The notes under the pieces: generated by a model | What the model was told of the DNA's origin: nothing | The model's input: the letters and a program-made list of their open reading frames with translations, nothing else | Database searches by the model: none | NCBI GenBank assembly: GCA_030448185.1 | Contig: JAUJNL010000066.1 | Span: forward strand, 1 to 32,891 | Length of the DNA: 32,891 nt | DNA from: Cytophagales bacterium | Lineage (GTDB): Bacteria > Bacteroidota > Bacteroidia > Cytophagales > 172606-1 | Direction of reading: 5' to 3' | In this document: positions 26,370 to 32,891 of the stretch, piece by piece | Position numbering within the stretch: the stretch's first letter is position 1 | Layout: every line of letters starts with the position of its first letter | Made by a program: the position numbers and the translations under genes

Positions 26370-28208
26370 ATGCAATCCGAGAACCCTAATCCCAACCTAC
26401 CCGAAACCCAGGAAGAACCGCTGAATACAGATGGCTTTACCAATCCGCTGCCCCGTGCGGTTTTTCGCCCCAATACCTTTCTGCTGCTCGACGGGGAATG
26501 GCGGTTTTCACTAGACCTCAACGATCAGGGACTGCGCGAAGGATGGCATCTGGGACACCATTACGAACATACTGCCCAATGGCCCGGAACAGTGGAAGCG
26601 CACATGGCCGCTGCCAAGGTACAACAACAGGAAGATTCAGATGAGAATGATGAAATTATTGCCTGGTATGAACGCGAATTTACCCTGCCCGAACGGAAAG
26701 AGTCCCGGGATCTTACGATATTTCAGCTAACGTTTGGCGCCTGCGGGTACGAAACCCGGGTCTGGCTAAACGGTCACCTACTCACCACAATTGAAGGGGA
26801 AGAAGTGCACTACGGGGAGTATACTTCATTTTCCTATGAACTACAGGCAGAACGCTTCCGCCCGGTTAACCGACTGACAGTCAGGGTAGCCGACACAATG
26901 GATGCCGAAATACCACGGGGTAAACAGGAGTCTCATGTATATAAACGCGGTGGTATCTGGTACCATAGTTATTCGGGAGCGGTGCGCAGTGTCTGGCTGG
27001 AGACGATTGAACGCAACCGGCTGCGGTCCCGTATTGGGGTGGTAAGTGTAGTGGAAGACCAGCTGGTACGGTTCAATTTTACTACCCGTATTCATGACCC
27101 GGGCCATTATATCCTTCGGGTAAGCATATATGATCGGGGGCCTAAGAACGCCGCACCAGTAGCTACCTCTGATTTTCCGCTTATGCTAGAGGCGGGGCAA
27201 AAACAGCAACGGGTGGTAGTAGAAGTACCTGATGCCAAACTTTGGTCACCCGAGTCACCTAATCTCTACCGGCTGGTGGCCCAATTGATTGATTCTAATG
27301 GGTATGTCGCCCAGGTCGAAGCGCATTTCGGGTTGCGGAAAATCGAGGCCCGGGGCCGGTATGTGTATTTGAATAGTAAGCCGGTTTATCTGGATGGCAT
27401 TCTATATCAGCCCGGTATGGCTACCTACGAGGAGATGCAGCGGCATATGCGGAGCATGAAAGCCCTGGGTTGCAACCTGGTACGGGTACACATTGCCGGG
27501 GTCGATCCGCGCATTTATAATCTGGCCGATGAAATGGGTATGCTGCTATGGGTAGAGGTGCCTAGCCCGCATAGTTCGAGTCACCGGAGTCGCGAGAATC
27601 ACCGGGCCGAATTGCTGCGCATGCTGGCTCTGATTGAAATGCACCCCTCGGTAGTAATCTGGAGTTTATATAATGAAGACTGGGGAGCCCAGGACATCGC
27701 CACCAATCCGGAAACCCGCCAGTACATTACCGATATGTATCACTACATGCAGATCAATCATCCGCAGTTTCTCGTGGTAGACAATGACGGTTGGCAGCAT
27801 ATCTCCTCAGAGGGGCGGCTCAAATCAGATTTGTTGACAGCCCATTTGTACACGCCTGATGTAGAACGCTGGCGGGAGTTGCTCGACCGGATGGTGCAGG
27901 GCGAGTTGAATAACGTAGCAGTGCTGCCGCTGGTGGTCGGCGATCCCTTCTTCTACCGGAAACAGGTTCCCTTGCTCGTAAGTGAATGGGGTGGATTTGG
28001 TTTCGCGGATTACGGTGGCCCTAGCCAGTCAGAGGACCGGGCCGAACGGATCAAACTCTTTAAAGAAGAGCTGCGCAAGAGGCCCATCGCCGGCGATATT
28101 TACACACAGGCTACCAACATCGAGGATGAACGCAACGGCCTCATGGACGATCACACGGGTGAGTTATTCGTTCCGCCAGGGATACTGGCTTCCCGTAAAC
28201 CGGAATAA
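26370..28208 (+). CDS. Glycoside hydrolase family 2 protein, cytoplasmic
   Basis: A protein of 612 residues with the GH2 order of domains: a jelly-roll sugar-binding domain (about 30-215, LDGEWRFSLDLND, WYEREFTLPE, VWLNGHLL), an Ig-like domain (about 217-325) and a TIM barrel (about 325-605). The acid/base is Glu436 in WSLYNEDWG and the nucleophile is Glu539 in LLVSEWGGFG. No signal peptide is seen, so it should act in the cytoplasm. The start of the barrel reads YLDGILYQPGM instead of the usual KGVNRHE-type loop, so the substrate may differ from beta-galactosidase or beta-glucuronidase. No transporter or regulator gene lies beside it. Its stop codon abuts the inverted-repeat element at 28209. 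Confidence 0.9.
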   Translation: MQSENPNPNLPETQEEPLNTDGFTNPLPRAVFRPNTFLLLDGEWRFSLDLNDQGLREGWHLGHHYEHTAQWPGTVEAHMAAAKVQQQEDSDENDEIIAWYEREFTLPERKESRDLTIFQLTFGACGYETRVWLNGHLLTTIEGEEVHYGEYTSFSYELQAERFRPVNRLTVRVADTMDAEIPRGKQESHVYKRGGIWYHSYSGAVRSVWLETIERNRLRSRIGVVSVVEDQLVRFNFTTRIHDPGHYILRVSIYDRGPKNAAPVATSDFPLMLEAGQKQQRVVVEVPDAKLWSPESPNLYRLVAQLIDSNGYVAQVEAHFGLRKIEARGRYVYLNSKPVYLDGILYQPGMATYEEMQRHMRSMKALGCNLVRVHIAGVDPRIYNLADEMGMLLWVEVPSPHSSSHRSRENHRAELLRMLALIEMHPSVVIWSLYNEDWGAQDIATNPETRQYITDMYHYMQINHPQFLVVDNDGWQHISSEGRLKSDLLTAHLYTPDVERWRELLDRMVQGELNNVAVLPLVVGDPFFYRKQVPLLVSEWGGFGFADYGGPSQSEDRAERIKLFKEELRKRPIAGDIYTQATNIEDERNGLMDDHTGELFVPPGILASRKPE

Positions 28209-28484
28209 ATTGTCTGAACCAGGATTTAGTAGTCTGAATTAAAATTCTTTGGCTGTTCCGCACTGGTTCTTAGAGGCATTTAGATGAATGGATCAAAAGA
28301 CTGTTTCGCGTCACAATCTTTAGATCAGCGAAGCTAAACGCGAAACAGTAGGGAGTATTTTCCCCTAAATGTCTCCAAGAACCTTCCGCATTGCAAATGC
28401 GGAGTAACACCTGTCCTGTAAATAATGATTCAGACTACTAAATCCTGGTAATCCTTTAATCCCATAAATCCTGGTTCAGACAAT
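28209..28484. repeat. Nested inverted-repeat element between convergent genes
   Basis: The element fills the whole gap between the GH2 stop and the adaptor stop. Outer arms ATTGTCTGAACCAGGATTTA (28209-28228) are perfectly matched in reverse complement at 28465-28484. A second pair, 28219-28239 and 28428-28448, is perfect over 21 bases (CAGGATTTAGTAGTCTGAA core). Inside lie GGTTCTTAGAGGCATTTAG against CTAAATGTCTCCAAGAACC, then GACTGTTTCGCGT against ACGCGAAACAGT, and a CCGCATT/AATGCGG hairpin. It shares GTCTGA...AGGATT ends with the GxxExxY cassettes but carries no gene. It could act as a bidirectional terminator. Confidence 0.75.
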
Positions 28485-29548
28485 TACTGACCCCGGGAGG
28501 AGACTACTCTGACCGGAATTCCGGGTTTGGCGCGGAGAATATTGGTAGTCATAATCGTATCACCAGCGCTGAGGCCTTCTACGATCTGTACACTACGGTT
28601 GGTGCGTATACCCGTAACCACTGCTGCTTTTTCGGCCTTACCGCCTTTTACTAATAGTACACTATTACTTTCCAATCCCGGAACCAAGGCCTGAGTGGGA
28701 ATCAGCGTAGTATGTTCAAGAACGTTAAGATTCAGCAGAATGGTAGCCGATGAGCCGGGAATCAATTGTTCTTTTTTATTATCAGCCGCCGCCTGAATAT
28801 ACAAACTGCGGGTGTTGAGATCAATCTTAGGTTCAATTACCGTAATACGGGCTTTGAATGGCTGATCACTGTTTTCGACCGTAAAATCAATCTCCTGCTG
28901 CAGATGGACCCGGTTAGCGTATTTTTCGGGCACGGCAAATTCTACTTTTACCTGGCTGATGTCTTCCAGGGTAACCAATGGCGTATTAGGCTGCACAAAG
29001 GCGCCTTCACTTACCCGCCGGATCCCCGTTTTTCCGCCGAAAGGAGCCCGTATTTCCGTTTTAGCCAATTGAATTTTCACCGCTTCTATTTCCGCGTCCA
29101 GTACTTCCATAGAACTGGCTACCCGTTCGTATTCCTGTTTGCTGATCCCTTCTACTTTCAGCAGGGAGGCTGACCGGGACTCCTCCCCGGAAGACAGTCT
29201 GCGCTGGGCAGTCAGTTTTTTTAACTGTGACCTCAGGTCGGCATCGTCAAGTTTAAATAAAAGCTGACCCCGCCGTACATAAGCGCCATCGGGAAAGTTA
29301 ACTTTCGTTAACCGCCGGGCCTGTTCACTTACTAACTCCACTTCTTCATTGGCTACCAGGCTACCTACCAATCGTATCTGCTCCTGAATAGAAGTATCCC
29401 GTACCACGTAAATTTCGGCTGGTATCGACTGAGGACCGGCTGGTGCTGAGGCAGATTTCTCCTTGGTTTGCCCACAACCTATTGCAAGCATTGCCAAAGC
29501 CGCCAGGCATAAAATCATTTTTCGGTTAAAAGCGAATAGGTGAGGCAT
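28484..29548 (-). CDS. Orphan RND efflux periplasmic adaptor (lipoprotein)
   Basis: A protein of 354 residues. A lipoprotein signal ends in LAIGC, with Cys25 as the lipidated residue. The adaptor layout follows: LVGSLVANEEVELVSEQARR, the lipoyl half VNFPDGAYVRRGQLLFKLDD, a coiled-coil hairpin (about 105-160), the second lipoyl half EIRAPFGGKTGIRRVSEGAF, and a beta-barrel with IDLNTRSLYIQA. It belongs to the MexA/HlyD_D23-type group and differs clearly from the adaptor at 3479. No pump or TolC gene adjoins: downstream is the repeat element, upstream a divergent gene. It may work with a pump encoded elsewhere. Confidence 0.9.
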   Translation of the reverse strand: MPHLFAFNRKMILCLAALAMLAIGCGQTKEKSASAPAGPQSIPAEIYVVRDTSIQEQIRLVGSLVANEEVELVSEQARRLTKVNFPDGAYVRRGQLLFKLDDADLRSQLKKLTAQRRLSSGEESRSASLLKVEGISKQEYERVASSMEVLDAEIEAVKIQLAKTEIRAPFGGKTGIRRVSEGAFVQPNTPLVTLEDISQVKVEFAVPEKYANRVHLQQEIDFTVENSDQPFKARITVIEPKIDLNTRSLYIQAAADNKKEQLIPGSSATILLNLNVLEHTTLIPTQALVPGLESNSVLLVKGGKAEKAAVVTGIRTNRSVQIVEGLSAGDTIMTTNILRAKPGIPVRVVSSRGQ

Positions 29549-29714
29549 GAAAACTTACTTTTATTCAAATTTGGGGAAACCCGCAGAGTTTTACTAAACT
29601 TTCTGCAGGACAAATTTTGCCCATTACTTTTCAGGCTGTAAATTCATTTTGATGGAAAAAACTTACTTTCTCTCGGAGGCGTTTACCAGAAAACCACTTC
29701 AATCTCTACCAATC

Positions 29715-30968
29715 ATGCTGCGCCAAAGTCTGGTAAAATGTATACTTGGCACTATCTGCCTGCTTTTTCCCGTCATTCCACTGGCTGCCCAAACCGAGTC
29801 TGCGCCGGCGCCTAAAACCGTACTGGTGCTAGGCTTAAAAGTGTCGCAGTTTTACGCTAATGTGTACTCGGTGGATGAACTGGCTTTTCTCAATGATAGT
29901 ACCGGATTGACCCGCGCTAACGCCAAACGGGTAATTGGTACGTATAACCAGCAGTTGCTAAATGCCTTTGCGGGTTTTTCTTCGCCCCAGTATCGTTTTA
30001 TAGTGGTAGAATCGCAGGCTGCGGCGGGTATCCATGCCCATAGCAACTACGTAGACTGGCGGAATGAATTCAAGGAACCCTATACTTCGCTGGAGTCCGA
30101 CTCGGCGCAGGATCTGCATATGCGGAACCTGATGCGTGCGTACCAGGCGGACTTCCTGATCTCGGTTAACTTTTACGAAATAATCAGCGGATATACTCCT
30201 ACCTTCCTGACGCCTGATATCCGTACCCGGCATACGATTGATTATGAGATTTTTAACCCTAACCTGGCGATTGTCACCGCCGGACGGGCTTCGCTCTTAT
30301 CCCGAGATATCCGGGCGGCTTCCATGCAGGCCCAGTACCGTAATTTTGTCCAGACGGTAACCGAACGGCTGACTATTGCCCAGACCAGCCGGGACAAGGC
30401 TACCTTACAGCAGCAGTACTTGACATTGCAGGAAAAGCGTCTCAAAAATGTCTGGGGAGCCGGTTTTTCGCTGGGCTGGGAAAACCCCTACGGCTGGGTG
30501 GGCGCCGAGCTTTTCCGGAATATCGGCTATAAGCTGGACATCGGGGCCGGACTCGGGTTTGCCCGCAATGGCTTTAATGCCGGAATAGGAGCCCGGTATT
30601 ACTTGTTGGCGTACGGTAAAAAATACAAGCCTTTCGTATCAGCGCACCTGGCCTGGGCCTCGGGTAATAAGATCAATATGGGGGGTGAGGAAGATGAGAA
30701 TGGCAATCAGATTGCTCAGGAAGATGTAAGTACGTATCGGATTCCGGCTGGTACCGCCGTGCATCTGAAGACCGGTTTCCGGTGGCTGTCGCATAACCGT
30801 GCTTTGCTGTTAGGAGGCGGCTACGCAATTCCTTTCGGTAATTATAAGGCAGTATGGGATGAACAAACCAAAGAGTCGGCCAGCCGGCAACGCCTTGCGG
30901 ATGCTTTTGCCGTTGGTGGTTTTGAAATAGGATTTACCTATCTGGTTTATTTTTCAAAGGTACGATAA
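29715..30968 (+). CDS. Secreted protein of unknown function with probable C-terminal beta-barrel
   Basis: The chosen start at 29715 gives 417 residues with a good signal peptide (MLRQSLVKCILGTICLLFPV, cleavage near LAAQ). An in-frame ATG at 29649 would place 22 residues before it. The first half (VLVLGLKVSQFYANVYSVDEL, FIVVESQ, QADFLISVNFYEII) looks like an alpha/beta domain. The second half, after a helix (LQQQYLTLQEKRLKN), alternates in a way typical of outer membrane strands: GWVGAELFRNIGYKLDIGAG, NAGIGARYYLLAYG, FEIGFTYLVYFSKVR. No family is recognised. It may share a transcript with the next gene, whose start is 121 bp downstream. Confidence 0.75.
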   Translation: MLRQSLVKCILGTICLLFPVIPLAAQTESAPAPKTVLVLGLKVSQFYANVYSVDELAFLNDSTGLTRANAKRVIGTYNQQLLNAFAGFSSPQYRFIVVESQAAAGIHAHSNYVDWRNEFKEPYTSLESDSAQDLHMRNLMRAYQADFLISVNFYEIISGYTPTFLTPDIRTRHTIDYEIFNPNLAIVTAGRASLLSRDIRAASMQAQYRNFVQTVTERLTIAQTSRDKATLQQQYLTLQEKRLKNVWGAGFSLGWENPYGWVGAELFRNIGYKLDIGAGLGFARNGFNAGIGARYYLLAYGKKYKPFVSAHLAWASGNKINMGGEEDENGNQIAQEDVSTYRIPAGTAVHLKTGFRWLSHNRALLLGGGYAIPFGNYKAVWDEQTKESASRQRLADAFAVGGFEIGFTYLVYFSKVR

Positions 30969-31089
30969 GAGCAAGGTGAAATTTATGCGATGACTCCATC
31001 GTTTTGTGGCAAAGATATTGTGGAGAATCAGATCCATTATGTCTCTAAATAATGGTATATTATTTTTAAAAAATATGAGCTTTTTGATA

Positions 31090-32670
31090 ATGAATCGTTT
31101 AGCCCTGTTGTTTTTCGGACTGATTGTTTCCTATACTATTGCTGCCCAACCGGCTTCTAACCAGCGGGTAGAGATCGAGGCCCGGGGTAATGCCGATAAA
31201 ATGAATATTGTTCCGGTTGGGGCAGAAGGCCTGATTTTGTTTTCGGAGGTGGAGCAGGGCCGATACAGTTTTACCCGTTACAATACGGACCTGAAAGAAG
31301 ACTGGGCCATTGACCTGGCCGTAAATCCGGCCCTTGATTTGACCCGGTACATTTACCGTGACAAAGCTTTGTACCTGCTTTTCAGCCGTTACAAAAGCCC
31401 AATGTACCAGATTGTAAAGCTCAATGTTCGGGCTGGTTTTGCGGCCAAGTACGAGTGGGGTTCTATCGACCGGCTGGAGATTATTGATTTCGATGCCATT
31501 GGGAATTATATGTTCATTGCGGGGAGGACCAATAATGAGCCCGTTTTGCTGCATACCAGTATTTATGCCAAGCAGGCAAGGGTATTGCCTACCGCCTTCC
31601 GGAACCGCACGGAAATACAATCACTGGAAGTAGATACCTTGACGCAAACCCTCCACGCTACTTTCGTAAGCGGCAAAAACCGGGACCGGAGCATTATTAT
31701 CCGTTCTTTCACTCCCGAAGGGCAATCCGTGCAAACTGTGAATCTGGCAACCGAGGAGAAGAATCAATATGAATTACTGTCGGGTAAAGTATCTGACCTG
31801 AATGATCGGGAGGAACTGGTCATTGGCACATTTGGCACGCAGGGGCCGATTTATGCCCGGGCATCAACGTATAACTACTTCGGGTATGGCGGGGGATCGG
31901 TGTACCAGGGCACGGCGGACTACTCGCAGGGGGTCTATATCAGCAAGCTGCAAAACGGTCAACCGGCTTTTACCAAGTATCATAGCTTCACTGATTTCAA
32001 GAACTTCTTCCGGTTTATGGGCGGGAAGCAGCAGGAGCGAATGGAAAGCAAGATCCGGAAACGCAAAAAGCAGGGTAAGGACCTGCGCCTCCAGTACCGC
32101 CTGCTGGTACACGACATTATTCAGCGCAACGGACAGTACATTATGGTGGCCGAGGCTTATTATCCCGAATACCGCAGTAACAATAACTACATGTATCCCG
32201 GTCCGTGGGGCTACGGGTATGGTTATGGCTACGGCGGCTACTCTCCTTATGGCCGCAATACGCCTATTTTTGACGGATGGGTCTATACGCACGCCGTCAT
32301 TGCCGGTTTCGACGAACAGGGTAATCTGCTGTGGGATAACAGTTTTGAAATTAATGACGTGAAAACGTTCCGGTTGCAGGAAAAAATCAAAGTGAGCTTT
32401 GATAACGAAAATATCTTGCTGGCCTACAACCACAACAGCGAATTGAAAACCAAGGTAATTCGCGGCAATGAAGTGGTAGAAGCCAAGGGCAATGTCCCCA
32501 TTTCCACTGAGTACCAGGGAGACAAGGTGCGCAAGTCGTACACCGAAGAGATTGAATATTGGTACGGCAATCATTTTCTGGCCTGGGGCTATCAGAAGAT
32601 TCGCAATGGCTCCGACCAACAGGTGAAGAGCCGCCGTAACGTGTTTTACTTCACGAAGGTTAGTTTTTGA
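31090..32670 (+). CDS. Secreted protein of unknown function with Gly/Tyr-rich loop
   Basis: The start at 31090 (MNRLALLFFGLIVSYTIAA, cleavage near AQP) gives 526 residues. Upstream in-frame ATGs reach back to 31006 but precede the signal awkwardly. The protein is built of repeated beta strands with beta-propeller character (VGAEGLILFSEVEQGRYSFT, KALYLLFSRYKSPMYQIVKL, GNYMFIAGRTNNEPVLLHTS). It also has a basic stretch, ESKIRKRKKQGKD, and a low-complexity loop, GYGYGYGGYSPYG, near the middle-to-end. No catalytic motif or T9SS tail is evident and no family is recognised. It probably acts in the periplasm or on the surface. Confidence 0.78.
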   Translation: MNRLALLFFGLIVSYTIAAQPASNQRVEIEARGNADKMNIVPVGAEGLILFSEVEQGRYSFTRYNTDLKEDWAIDLAVNPALDLTRYIYRDKALYLLFSRYKSPMYQIVKLNVRAGFAAKYEWGSIDRLEIIDFDAIGNYMFIAGRTNNEPVLLHTSIYAKQARVLPTAFRNRTEIQSLEVDTLTQTLHATFVSGKNRDRSIIIRSFTPEGQSVQTVNLATEEKNQYELLSGKVSDLNDREELVIGTFGTQGPIYARASTYNYFGYGGGSVYQGTADYSQGVYISKLQNGQPAFTKYHSFTDFKNFFRFMGGKQQERMESKIRKRKKQGKDLRLQYRLLVHDIIQRNGQYIMVAEAYYPEYRSNNNYMYPGPWGYGYGYGYGGYSPYGRNTPIFDGWVYTHAVIAGFDEQGNLLWDNSFEINDVKTFRLQEKIKVSFDNENILLAYNHNSELKTKVIRGNEVVEAKGNVPISTEYQGDKVRKSYTEEIEYWYGNHFLAWGYQKIRNGSDQQVKSRRNVFYFTKVSF

Positions 32671-32808
32671 TAAGGGAGATAATTGTACTATTCTTGATTT
32701 ATCTTGATTGAAATAGGAATCATGAACTTTTAAACTGTTAACTCTCTATTTACTATAAGAATAGATCTATGGCTTGCTTCCTTTATCTTCCATCGAACAT
32801 CACTCATC

Positions 32809-32891
32809 CTAGGGCCACTCGTATTGCTCTTCCCGGAAATCCTTGGTGTGCTGGTTCACAATTCGCACCTGAATTTTTTTAATGCCCTGCT
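32809..32891 (-). CDS. C-terminal end of an unidentified protein (partial)
   Basis: A minus-strand frame enters from the right edge and reads QGIKKIQVRIVNQHTKDFRE then EQYEWP before a TAG at 32809-32811. The sequence looks like genuine protein, but the family cannot be assigned from 26 residues. The 138 bp between this stop and the preceding plus-strand stop contain no clear terminator. Confidence 0.45.
   Translation of the reverse strand, partial: QGIKKIQVRIVNQHTKDFREEQYEWP

Noticed and set aside
31802..32362. Plus-strand ORF of 186 residues in another frame
   Set aside because: Composition rich in Arg, Thr and Ser is typical of an off-frame reading of the unknown secreted protein.
31864..32619. 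Long minus-strand ORF of 251 residues
   Set aside because: It lies wholly within the clean plus-strand secreted protein gene, has no signal or motif, and mirrors that gene's codons.
1..32891. tRNA, rRNA or riboswitch genes
   Set aside because: No cloverleaf-like pattern with conserved TTCGAATC-type loops, rRNA stretch or familiar riboswitch core was recognised on reading either strand.

Overview
The window looks like the chromosome of a Bacteroidota bacterium, probably of the order Cytophagales. The evidence is a type IX secretion sorting domain on the large glycosidase, DUF1573 and other Bacteroidota-type proteins, a TAnnTTTG/TTG promoter in front of the TetR gene, and an abundance of interspersed extragenic repeats. 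The exact genus cannot be read from the sequence.

Layout. (1) 1-1140: tail of an unidentified gene, an inverted repeat, and a MOSC-domain protein. (2) 1169-8829: a TetR-regulated efflux locus: TetR repressor, TolC-type outer membrane factor, lipoprotein adaptor, an SDR/epimerase-like protein, and an RND pump. The first third of the pump reads cleanly and the rest carries more than ten frameshifts. Two near-identical palindromes, one before tetR and one before tolC, are the likely operators. (3) 8831-15263: an accessory island. It holds a small membrane protein, a GIY-YIG/helicase fusion, a complete GxxExxY (PD-(D/E)XK nuclease-like) gene in a cassette with AGGATT-rich inverted ends, and a frameshifted N6-adenine DNA methylase. 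The island is bracketed by the C-terminal and N-terminal scraps of another GxxExxY gene with the same ends, as if it had landed inside an older cassette. (4) 15258-18492: a frameshifted Bacteroidota hypothetical protein, a 21-bp-period tandem repeat, and a frameshifted response regulator and histidine kinase pair. (5) 18650-23392: a DUF1573 protein, a gene-poor stretch of 1.2 kb, and a 1053-residue secreted multidomain glycosidase with three ricin-type lectin repeats. (6) 23521-32891: small proteins, a DUF72 protein, a relic of isocitrate dehydrogenase, an RsuA-family pseudouridine synthase, a GH2 glycosidase, a nested inverted-repeat element, an orphan efflux adaptor, two secreted proteins of unknown function and the tail of a further gene.

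How they fit together. Region 2 is a complete tripartite exporter operon with its own repressor. Region 3 is a restriction-modification-like defence locus carried between 3' ends of convergent genes. The most unusual feature is a family of GTCTGA...AGGATT repeats. They sit at or within a few bases of stop codons and bound a small nuclease-like gene, suggesting a cassette-type mobile element.

Reliability. Indels cluster at about 6.83-8.83 kb and 12.97-17.8 kb, often in homopolymers, while family-consensus residues survive in the alternate frames. These genes may be recent pseudogenes or may be intact genes damaged by sequencing error. The sequence alone cannot decide.
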